Assembly (NCBI GenBank): GCA_905178155.1 | Contig: CAJINV010000009.1 | Coordinates: 2,581,373-2,645,372, forward strand | Origin: Amoebophrya sp. A120 | Lineage: Eukaryota; Sar; Dinophyceae; Syndiniales; Amoebophryaceae | Direction: 5' to 3' | Length of the DNA stretch: 64,000 nt | In this document: piece after piece, positions 54,845-64,000 of the stretch | Position numbering within the stretch: the first letter of the stretch is position 1 | Layout of the letters: each line of letters opens with the position of its first letter | The notes under the pieces: generated by a model | What the model was told of the DNA's origin: nothing | The model's input: the letters and a program-made list of their open reading frames with translations, nothing else | Database searches by the model: none | Position numbers and translations under genes: made by a program

Positions 54845-57367
54845 CTATTCCCGCACTGGCTCTTGCGCCTGTAGTTGTTCCCAATCTACATCCTGCTCAC
54901 CACCGTCCGTCTGTTTTTCCAAACGTAGCGCCTCCCTCTTCGCCCGCTTTCTTTCTCGCTGCAATGCCCTCTTCTTCTGGCGGGCGGGACTTGGCACGTG
55001 GAATGGGCCGCCACTGTGTTGTTGATCATGCCCATGTACTGCTCCAGCGGTAGCATCTCTTTCCCGCGCGGATGATGTAGTGTTGCTGTCAGCTCCTGAC
55101 GACGCAGAATTCGTTGCGCTCCGTCCAACATCATGATCGCGACCTTCGGCTCCAACAACATCGAAATCCTGAGAAGTCGGAGTCCCTTGCTCGTCAAACA
55201 GTAGCTCCTCCGCACTTGCAGTAGAGACTAGTGCCTCTGCTGCAGTTGATGCTGACGAAAAGGAGCCTGCAGACCCAGACGACGTAGTAGAGATTCTTCG
55301 GATCATCGTTTGGCTCTCGGTTTGCCTGTGCGTGCTTGCGCTCGCTTCACATTCGGGAGGAGTCCTTTGCGCGTCATCTTCCTTGCTGCTGTTTCTAGTG
55401 CGAGACCTCCACGCGAAGTCGTTGCGTGGTTTGTCGCGTTTAATACTACTTGTTCTCTTTGATGACAACCTCGACGGCAAGACTACACCGGAGGAAGTAC
55501 TAGAAGCCGGACTAGTTGTGCCACGTTGCTTTGTGATATTTACATTTTCGTTTGCGGCAGCGGGGCGACCCATGTAAGCATGTGTTTCTAGTTCCTGACC
55601 TTGCGCCATCACCCACCGATTTTCGAATGATTGCGGCCACCAGAGGCGCCCTCCATCGGTTGTGTGGTCTAGTGCTGTTGTTTCACTAGGAACTACCGCC
55701 CAATCTCCCGGCGCCGCCGCGCAGGACATCATATCGGCGGACTCGCAGTAAAACACCATCGGCACGGCGGTGGCCATCCCAAGATTTGCTGGATCCCCGA
55801 CGCAGATATAGGGTGTCGAAGATGATGAACAAAGGGCTGCGAAGTGATGCTGATGCATTTCAGATGCAACTTGATTTGCATCTTGCTGCCACTGATGACT
55901 ACGGTAGGGAAAACTGTCCCCACTACCCCGGTTTTCCCCAAAGACAATTTTTTTTTTTCGATCCAATTGTAAGCAGGGCGGGCCCTTCGCAAGCGACCTG
56001 CGCCGCGAATGGCCAGACCGAAGCCCGCTCCCCCAGGTGTGTTGCTGGACTCAAAGACACTGCACGCCTTGCCCGGCTTTTTGGGGCGCAAGCAGCTCGG
56101 GGCCCGCGAGGCAGCGCCCTGGGCAAGGCGCCCATGCCAGACCCGCCCCCCGGCCACCTAAGGCTGAACGCAATGCCCCTTGCCGCGGACCTGTCTTCTC
56201 CGCTTGAGGCTGGCCGGCACCGTTTCCCTGAGTGCATGTTCGGACACGCTGGCGAGAAAAAAAACGTATGCTGGGGATTTCGGCCCTAAGCAGCTATCTA
56301 CGCACTTTCGGCCACCAAAACGAGCACCAGAAACCTCCCGAAAAGGTACGCATGCACGACCCCCAGGGAAACGGTGAGGCCGGAGCCTCAGAAGTTGGGC
56401 GCGGCCAGTGTGGCGGGGCCGCGTTGCAGTAGCCCACGCGCGGATGGGGCCGAAGTAGCTACACACATCCACAAAGCTTGCTGCCCCGTCAGCTCATGCG
56501 CCGACTTTTGCGCGCCGCTATCCCGCTTGCTCCATTGCATACGTAACAGCCTCAGAAAGTATCCGTGAAGAAGATCCACTAGCGGACACTATCCGGGCGG
56601 GCTGCGCGGCCGGTGGCCGTGTTGTTGCATCAGTTCATAAAAAAATTTTTGATTTGGGGAAAACCGGGGTAGTGGGGACAGTTTTCTCTAACGTAATGAC
56701 CATGAAAATTCTCTCCTGTAACTGGCGCCGACGTGGTCGCTGGGTCGTGTGTGCTGTAGTTGTTGTGCCAGCAATACGCATTCGGATTCGCCCAATTGTC
56801 GTCGCTCAACATCCACCCGATGTGTTGTTGACCACTTCTTTGGCCATCGTCAGTCCTCGGCGATGTTGTTGCATCATCCGGCGCACTAAGCCCTCCAGCA
56901 GCCGGCTCATCGTCCTGCTCATCCTCCGAGACGAAGTCTGCCCAGCGACTTGTTCTCGTCGCCCCGTGTGAAGCTGCGCCGGTAGGCGATGAATGTTCTT
57001 GCACCGTGCCGACATCTGCCGACACGAGCTCTTCGGCTGCACCATCAGGCTCTTGTGCGGCGTGATCCTGGTCTGTGGTGAGAACCGGATGAAAAGAATC
57101 CGCGGAAATATCTTCTGTCGTTGACGTTCTTAATCGTATGCCAGCACAGATGCTGACGCTGCTTATCAGACAAGCGAAGGAAAAAATCTCCCTGCAGTGC
57201 TGCATTCTGGATGATAGGCTCCTGATGGTACTAGTTGTAGACCCCGGGCGTGTAGTTCTTGCTGTTGTCCTTGTCATGGTGTCTCGGCGTGATGAAACAG
57301 GATTATACTTCATGTCTGATGAAGTTGAAGAAGATGATGAGCCACTTGTTGACAACATCACAAACAC
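54845..57367 (-). CDS. Ser/Thr/acidic low-complexity protein split by a 796-bp introner
   Basis: Exons 57367-56696 and 55899-54845. Removing the introner and one ATGAC copy gives TGENFHGHQWQQDANQVASE in frame. An internal Met at 57205 begins MQHCREIFSFACLISSVSIC, a good signal-peptide shape, so that may be the true start; the first ATG is 57367. Features: WADFVSEDEQDDEPAAGG, a Ser/Gly-rich tract, and a basic tail RQKKRALQRERKRAKREALR before an acidic Gln-rich end and a TAG stop. No domain recognised. Confidence 0.6.
55900..56695. mobile_element. Family L: 796-bp GC-rich introner with long TIRs
   Basis: TIRs of about 45 bp (TACGGTAGGGAAAACTGTCC, then CCACTACCCCGGTTTTCCCC) face each other; perfect flanking repeat ATGAC at 55895-55899 and 56696-56700. 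The interior is GC-rich like the two islands and lacks the GCATGACAAA motif of the short families. It carries no recognisable protein. Confidence 0.88.
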
Positions 57368-58376
57368 AAACTCCGTTCAAAAGTAAATTAATTAAATTTT
57401 TATTTCACCATCATCTGATGCATATGCAAGTCCTCGTTGAGGAAAGAAAACCAAAAGCACAACTAAGCCTTAGCGGAAATGTCATCGAAAAACAAGAGCG
57501 AGAAGTCCAAGAGCCTATCATTATGCCTGTCGTGATGTCGGAGTGTTCAGTTGGCAAACACGTTTAATAATAGCACTTCATCATCGAACCCCGCGAACAA
57601 GTCAAAGTAGAGCTTTTTCAGTTTTTGATCGAATGTAACAAACACAGCAAACAAGTTACAGTTAGTATGTAAGTACTTATTCTCCATTGTATCTCCGTCG
57701 AGTATGACTAGAAGCACTTCTCCGGCTTGTACTAGAAGATCTTCTTCATCGCTTGATCATCACAAAGGTAGAGCCTGCACATTGCGGCGTGCATGGACGA
57801 TCCACCACCACCAGAAAAACCACATCACAACTTCTACTTCTACTTGTGAAGATCGCCGAAACAACATCAGAACAAGGCCAGGAGCGCGATCGCTTTTCAT
57901 ATTCTCCTTCTATCCAGCCGCCGCCGTATTACAACTTCTTCTATCCGGCCGCCGTATTACGCTTTGTAGTTACGCAGTATCAGTAACACTCGGCTTCGTG
58001 GCAGTTTCGTTCTTTCAAGGATATTAGTGAGACGCCACTCGCAGGATTCTTCTCAATTAGAAAGGATAAGGAATCAAGCTACGTTCTTGTGGCCATAAAC
58101 TACTTCCATGATGATCAAGATCAACAGGGAGCAGCGTCGCTTTCATGTCCGACGAGATGTCTTCAAAACACAGCATAGGTACGGTGTCGTGCGCTGTTGC
58201 TTTCTGTCGAAGAGCGAATTTGTTACGCATAGGTTGCTCTTGCGATGTCGAAGATAATATTTCTTTTTCTATCCGTAGAGCTAGAAAGTGGAGATAACTA
58301 TTGAGTTTGATGAATTGAAGTTCTAGAATCATAAGCATGACGATTGTAAAGAGGTCGAGCACTTGTTTCATAATAA
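57368..58376. other. Intergenic region
   Basis: Plus frames at 57704-58027 and nearby lack support; no introner. Holds the upstream region of the low-complexity gene and the 3' flank of the DEPDC5-like gene. Confidence 0.4.
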
Positions 58377-61300
58377 TCAGGCTTCTTCAGGCGGCAGGCG
58401 CAGTGCCGAAAGTGGATCGTAAAACTTTTCTTGCGCGGCCCGAGGAACCACACCAGGTATCAACACCTTACCATCGTGCTGCTCTTCTTCATTTACAATG
58501 GGCGGCAGTGCAGGACCTGCCGGTGACCACAACTCCTGCTGCTGCGCATAATCTACTTGCTCCCCACCGGCCAGCGCGACGCAGGCCCCATGATCATCCG
58601 CCAACATCTTCATTCTGCTTTCGTTGTAACACCGGTCGAGAACTTTCTTGAATTCCAAAAACATCGCGTCCATTCTTGCCTCGTATGTCGCGGCCAGCGA
58701 GTCCGGCAGTTTTTTCGTCGGTCTTCGGCCGCAGTACTTCGATTCATTCCAGTAAACGTGCGTGGCGGTGACCGTGACAAAAAACAACCCGCTCTGCGGC
58801 TTATGCATTGCAAACTTATCGTACCTAGCATGCGATTGCATCACAAATTTTTTCATCACAATTTTATCAAGGAAGAAAATGCAATTTGTAATGCGAATTC
58901 AAATTGCATTTCCATTTGTCATGTATAACTGCAATTTCTATTGCAGATACGATACTTTTTCTTTTGCGATGCATACGGCTCCATAAACACCCACCCCGGC
59001 ATGTCCGGGTCGCCTTTCTCCAGAATTGGGGCCTTATTGGGGCCGATAAGCAGGTTGTTGCTACTCGAGTGATGTGTTGCGCTTGCACCAACACCAGCTG
59101 CGGGAGAATTATTCGGGGATAAGTCCCCGGTTTTGGACCGGTCATCATAGAAGGAGCCTCTAGCTGCAGTTGCGCTGTGCTGATGTTCCCGGGTGCGTCC
59201 TCGAGAATTATAGATGCCGGAAGTGATTTGCTGCTTGGAATTGCTCGTGGCAGAGCGGAAGGGCACAAGCAAATCCGGCGTTTGCTGCGGTATAGCTGAG
59301 TGGTACAACTTTTGGTCCAAAAGCTGTTCTTCGCTGTTTGTCTGAAGATTCTGTAACAACCCCGCTGTGGTCGCACCAATGGTGCTGCTGTTCGCTGAAG
59401 AGGTGTTGCCGCCAATCGTATTAAGTAGCGGGGGAAACAATCCATCGTGGTCGAGCTGCTGGATGTTTGCGTTCGTCCGCGTGTTATGAATTGCAAAAAT
59501 GTCTGGATCAGCAAAGTTAGAGCTTGTAATGCTGGTCTTACATTCCTGTGAGATCTGTATTGCATGACCAACAACAGTCGCAGCCTCTCTCGTCACACAA
59601 AAACGCAGTTTCTCATGCGGAGTGCGTATGAGGAAGCGTTCTGCAAACTTGTCATGCTCTCCTCCATGAGGGACCGTTTTCGTCATGAACATTTTACCAT
59701 CACAAATTTCCAGACCCAAACATATTTGCAATGGATACGTGTCTAGATTCAGTGACATCACCGTGCTGTCATTCGGGGTAACGACTTCCTTGGAGTTCGA
59801 TCCAGAAGCACTGACATTACCGGTGGAGTACTGGTCCTGCAAATCTTGCTCGAGAAGTTGGGCTGGGAGTTGTAAGGCATTATTTTGTGCTGACACTGAC
59901 TCGTCGTCCGGACGCGAGATGATTGGATCGTCCTCGACCCCTCTCCCGACGCTAGCAGGAGGACCAGCAACTGGAGCCGCAGAAGGTCCTCCAGAATCTA
60001 CCAATCCAGGTTCTTGTGCGGGAGGCGTAGAAGTCGTGTTTATCAAATCCACACCCTGAACAATTATCCCTCCGTCTGTCAAATGCTGGTTTTGCCGAAT
60101 GGCCTCAAACACTGGTGTGGCTTGCGTCCCTCTTGGTGCTGGGGTGGTAAGCTGTCGCAGGTCCAATCCACCGAGCATGGGCACGGCGTTGTCGAAGTCA
60201 AAGAGGTTATCTTGTTCTCGTGCAGGAGATGTAGTTGATCGGCCAGCAGTTTCTGTTTCTCCCCCGGAAGCTACAAGAGGAACATCAGGGGCTCCAGCAG
60301 ATCCAGCTACACCAGCCTGCGCGACAACCGTCTCCCGTCCCCTCGCGCCGATCATATCAACACCGCCATATTGGTTTGTATCCGTGTCGATTACTTCCAA
60401 AGTTTCTCTTGCTGTCACAAGGTCGTCCTGCTGGTCGTTGATGTTGAGATCTACTCGCTCTCCGTATGATACAGGTTGTACCACCGAGGATGTCCCTCGC
60501 AGCACACCAGCGACACCAGTAATGCTGGTCGTCGGGAGACCGCTTCGAGACCTACTTTGCGATAGCAGGTCGCCACCCGTCTTCGAAGAAGTAGCAGATG
60601 GCAACAAGGCTGCCTTTGCAGATTTTCCGCTCCCGCTCTTAGAAGAACTACTTGTCGCCCCATAGTTGTAAATCAACAGTAGATTCAGTGGTGGCGACAA
60701 CAACATTTCCACTAGCGCTGCGTACCCGATCCTCTCCGGATATGGGGTTCTCAAACGTTTACACTCTCAGCTATTACATGATTTGTCATGCAAAACTGCC
60801 ATAAGCAGCCGCACCATCAAGGTGTTCTCGAATGACAAATTCTCCAATGGCTAAACAGCACGGTACTACGTTCTAGATTTGCAATGCAAAACGCGCAATA
60901 TTCCCGCTTTCGCTTTTGCTGTTTTAGCATCACAAATCCATGTAACAGTTGAGAATTATTTAACATTTGAGAACGCCATACCGGAATCCGCATCCCCAAC
61001 CTGTGGAAAAAGGGCGGTCTTTTGTAAACCAAATCTTCCACCTGCTTCTGCATGTAGTTCCGCAACAAATAGAACGAGGATTTCGAGGTGAAGAGGAATT
61101 GCATCACTTCCATATTCGCTAACTCCTGTTCGTGCTCGTCCCTTTGCTGTTTCAGTTTTATCAGTTCTAAATGTTCCTCCGTTCCGTATTTCAGCTTGTT
61201 CAGCTGCTTGAAAAACTTCTCCGCACACCGCTGGCTCGGCTGCTATGGCGTTCTCAACTGTTACATGGTTTGCCATGCAAATTTACCACCAAGATCGCAA

Positions 61301-64000
61301 CAATTAAGCTGCTTCGCATGACAAATATCCGAAGGGCTAAGCAGCATCTAAATCTGTGGCAAATCTGTAATGCAAAATGCGCGATCTTTCCCCTTTCACT
61401 GTCGCCATCTTGCATTGCAAATTCATCTTCATGTAGCAGCTGAGAGTGTGACAGTTGAGAACGCCATAGCTGCGGGAAAACTTGGGAGTGCGGGACGGTT
61501 TGGAGGAGGAAGCCGTTTTCTGATATGGATGTGTCAGGATCGAAATCGTCAAAGTCTACATAATTTGTAATGCATAAAATGCATGACGCGAGGCGCGTGC
61601 ATTGCAGAGCAGGCAAGTGAGGCCGATTGTAAGCCTGCTTGGGGCTAGAGCTCGAGCTGCTAAAGTAGCATGAGAAAATCAGTCTTCTTTGCCTAAGCAG
61701 CATGACAAACTGGATTTAGGGACCGCCAAAATTTGTCATACGCCATTTGGAAACTGGGTTCCAACTGGCATCCATCTATATGCATGACAAACTAGTATTT
61801 CAACTTTGACGATTTCGATCCTGACACTCTCATATCTGAGGCGGAGTTGACCAAAAACAGCGTGAATTTCGCTGCGCAGATGTTGCTGCAGAGGATCCAT
61901 TCTAGGGACAAGTGAAATGGATTGTCCGGGTGGTAGTGGGAGTCGAGCTGCAGTTGGATCCACTCGTTTGTAGTAGACGCTGGCTGTTTATGCATTGCAA
62001 ATATGTGTGGGTCTGGAAGCATGCGAACTTGTGATGCGCATTTCACACCACAGATAAATCTCTCATGCATAGGCAGCAAAAGGCGCCCGCTTCCTGTCAC
62101 CAAAATGGGGGATTTGTCATACGGATTAAGCAGTGCGGAAGCTTCTCGAAATCTGTGATGCTAGGGCTTCCATGACAGACATTTTGTGTCATGCAAAAAC
62201 AGCATGACAAAAATCTGCACTCTTCCAGACCCAGACACTTTTGCATTTAATACTGTTTTCGTGGGACTGGTCGGGTTGATGCTGGAACACCGTTGTTCGC
62301 CGCGCTTGCCGCAGCAAAAGCACCACGCTGATGCGTAGTTCCAGTCGCCGCACCACCGGGAACATATCGACCGGAGGCGGCGCCACCAGTGCTCGAATGT
62401 AAAGACGCCGTGGGGGAAGTTTGCCCCTGAAGATTTGGGTCTCCAACACCCCCAGCTGCACGATGTTGATCCCTAGAAGTTGTTGTAGTTGTCCCTTGAG
62501 GATGACCTCCTCCCTTTGCAGCAGTAGAACTCACCTGGATATTGTGCCACGTTCGCATCCACCGAACCGGAATCTTCGCAGTCTGTCTTGTAATCTTCGA
62601 AGATTTCGTACTGTAGCCGATTCTGTATATCGTTTGTGGTTTGCCCTTCTCAAATTCTTCCTCCTCCTCATCGCTCCTCAGCACGGTCGTGCTGCCAATC
62701 GTGCCTTCCGTGCCCGTCGTCGCTGACCGGAGACGGTTCTCGGTTAGGGGAGGGTGGGTCGGAGGAACTATTGTTCCAGAAGATCGTACACCTCCTGCGG
62801 CGGACGAGTCTTGCTTGTGCTGTTCCTGGTGATCGAAAGCTTCATCATCTTCCGCAGTAAAATGAAAAATCGCTTCATCCTCATCATACACCTTCGGCAC
62901 AGAAATCGGCAACGAATACCGACTTTCCTCTTCCCTCAAAGCCGGATTCGACGCGGCGAGGATTGACGGTTTCTTCTTCGTATGCAGTGCAAAAGTATCG
63001 CGCTCGTACTACTTAACTGCACTAATGCATTAGATATTCCGCATCGCAAATCTAATCTGTAACGCTGAGCCAAGTTGCATTGCACGTTTATACTAGTACG
63101 ATACTTTTGCAATTCATACTTCGGCGCATTTGCGTACAAATAGTGCTCGACTTGCTTCTTCCACGAATCAAACTTCCGGATCAACCGCTTCCTCCTTTTG
63201 TACTCTTGAACGGCCGCGGGAATCGACTTCGTCTGGGGGTAGTTGCTGTGGAGAGAGTAGGCGTCGTCGACGAGTTTAGTAGAATTTTGATGCGTCTTGA
63301 TGTTCTGGTGGCCTTCTTGCTCTTGAAATTTATTGGTATTTTTACCACCCCCGTCAGCTCCACCTGATGTTGTTGACACAGACGCTGCGAACGGCCACTC
63401 CCCCACGGTTAACTTCTTTTTCACTTTTCGCTGCTCCAGCTTGTCTTTTTCGTTTATCGGGACAAGGACAAAAACAATCGACCGGAGCACCGAGCGGAGT
63501 CGATACCAGGGAAAATTCTGCTCGGTGGCTTTCTTACTGGCAAGGGACAAGCTGGAGGCAACAGCACGCGACGTAGCACCCTCTCCAAGTAGGTCGCCGT
63601 CACTGCCGACGAAATTCTTTTCATACAAAAACGCCGGCGTCGCTGCTGGCATATGGGGTTCTCAAACGTTCCATTCTCAACTGTTGCATGAATTTGTCAT
63701 GCAAAAATACCATTATCATCCACAAGACCAAGCCGCCTCGCATGACAAATTTGCGAAGGGCTACTAGGCAGCACCTAAATCTGTTCGGGATTTGTGATGC
63801 TACAGGCGCAACCTTCCCCCTTTCACTTTTGCCATTCTTGCATCACAAATCCATGTAATCGGTGAGAATGTAACAGTTGAGAACGCCATATGGCAAAGGG
63901 TGTGCTTGGGACACGATTTGGTCCACTGTGTTCCACGGGATGACGTCCGGTTGGCAGAAAGTCAAATGCAAATGTGTCTGGGTCTGGAAAGTTGGAACTT
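58377..64000 (-). CDS. DEPDC5/IML1-like protein (GATOR1 subunit candidate), 5' end missing
   Basis: Exons (descending): 63959-63891, 63651-63119, 62980-62253, 61988-61835, 61523-61469, 61243-60981, 60742-59738, 59484-58976, 58801-58377. The clearest hint is EWIQLQLDSHYHPDNPFHLS followed by LEWILCSN, like the EW..L..D..YHP..AFH..IHW segment of the IML1/DEPDC5 C-terminal domain. PWNTVDQIVS and VLRSIVFVLVPINE upstream, and GWVFMEPYA + LFFVTVTATHVYWNE near the end, are compatible. GATOR1 restrains TORC1 under amino-acid starvation. Large low-complexity inserts dominate exons 3, 7 and 8. The final exon ends SALRLPPEEA and a TGA stop. I recall no other family with this layout, but the match is weak without alignment. 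Confidence 0.48.
58802..58975. mobile_element. Family A introner in the DEPDC5-like gene
   Basis: 174 bp; perfect flanking repeat CGGCT; slightly extended right TIR (CTTTTTCTTTTGCGATGC). Confidence 0.92.
59485..59737. mobile_element. Family B introner in the DEPDC5-like gene
   Basis: 253 bp; left TATGAATTGCAAAAATGTCT uses an A-type tip; perfect flanking repeat CGTGT. Confidence 0.92.
60743..60980. mobile_element. Family C introner in the DEPDC5-like gene
   Basis: 238 bp; perfect flanking repeat CCGGA. Confidence 0.93.
61244..61468. mobile_element. Family C introner in the DEPDC5-like gene
   Basis: 225 bp; left end lacks the AAACGTTACATTCTC part of the TIR, as in the copy at 10454; perfect flanking repeat GCTGC. 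Confidence 0.92.
61524..61834. mobile_element. Family D introner in the DEPDC5-like gene
   Basis: 311 bp; perfect flanking repeat TCTGA. Confidence 0.93.
61989..62252. mobile_element. Family B introner in the DEPDC5-like gene
   Basis: 264 bp; A-type left tip (TATGCATTGC), B-type right tip; perfect flanking repeat CTGTT. Confidence 0.93.
62981..63118. mobile_element. Family A introner in the DEPDC5-like gene
   Basis: 138 bp; perfect flanking repeat CTTCG. Confidence 0.93.
63652..63890. mobile_element. Family C introner in the DEPDC5-like gene
   Basis: 239 bp; perfect flanking repeat TGGCA. Confidence 0.94.
63960..64000. mobile_element. Family B introner, cut by the window edge
   Basis: Only the left TIR (TCAAATGCAAATGTGTCTGG onward) is inside the window. 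Confidence 0.75.

Noticed and set aside
1-64000. CRISPR array or integron-like repeat cassette
   Set aside because: Repeats come as inverted pairs at element ends with target duplications and coding flanks, not as evenly spaced direct repeats.
1-64000. tRNA or rRNA genes
   Set aside because: I saw no convincing tRNA cloverleaf or rRNA core sequence by eye. A covariance-model scan would be needed to exclude short tRNAs.

Overview
The window is nuclear DNA of a eukaryote. Its protein-coding exons are cut up by dozens of short, related, inverted-repeat-ended insertions that behave as introns (introner elements). Every gene I can support is on the minus strand, giving a one-way gene array across 64 kb. 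Non-canonical introners, a few ordinary GT-AG introns and one-way gene order together suggest a syndinean dinoflagellate such as Amoebophrya, where introner invasion has been reported. That assignment is inference: no rRNA or plastid marker lies here.

Layout, left to right (each gene reads right to left): 1-8.7 kb, UDP-glucose:glycoprotein glucosyltransferase (UGGT), about 20 exons, catalytic end beyond the window. 8.7-18.3 kb, introner-poor DNA with four short genes or fragments, three of them possibly secreted. 18.3-29.6 kb, a long Gln/Asn/Gly-rich protein in about 27 exons. 30.8-38.0 kb, a long coiled-coil protein in about 22 exons. 38.6-41.0 kb, a TspO/MBR-like membrane protein. 41.5-43.1 kb, a GC-rich island. 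43.1-44.6 kb, an intronless polytopic membrane protein. 45.5-51.2 kb, a C2 / coiled-coil / GAR-like protein in 14 exons. 51.5-54.1 kb, a second GC-rich island. 54.8-57.4 kb, a low-complexity protein split by a 796-bp GC-rich introner. 58.4-64 kb, a protein with DEPDC5/IML1-like features, 5' end beyond the window.

Introner families, named here by terminal inverted repeat (TIR, plus-strand left end): A TATCCTGTGCAAAAGTATCG or TATGCATTGCAAAAGTATCG (about 150 bp); B TATCAAATGCAAAAGTGTCT (about 260 bp); C TATGGCGTTCTCAAACGTTA (about 240 bp); D TATGGAAGTGTCAGGATCGA (about 310 bp); E TATCCTGAGTAAAAACGTCC (about 280 bp); F TATCCAAGAAAAAAAGTGTT and relatives (150-240 bp); G TATGCAATAGAAATTTCCTG (about 160 bp); H TATCGCAAGAAAAAACTTTT (about 210 bp); I TATCCACAGAAAAAAACCCA (about 120 bp); J TATTGCAAGGAAAGATCCCC (334 bp); K TATGAAAGTGCCACAGCTTC (about 270 bp); L TACGGTAGGGAAAACTGTCC (796 bp). 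Nearly all run TAT...ATA. About 48 have perfect 5-bp flanking direct repeats and about two dozen more match at 4 of 5. Removing the element plus one repeat copy restores the reading frame wherever I joined exons. No transposase-like protein is visible, so all copies look non-autonomous.
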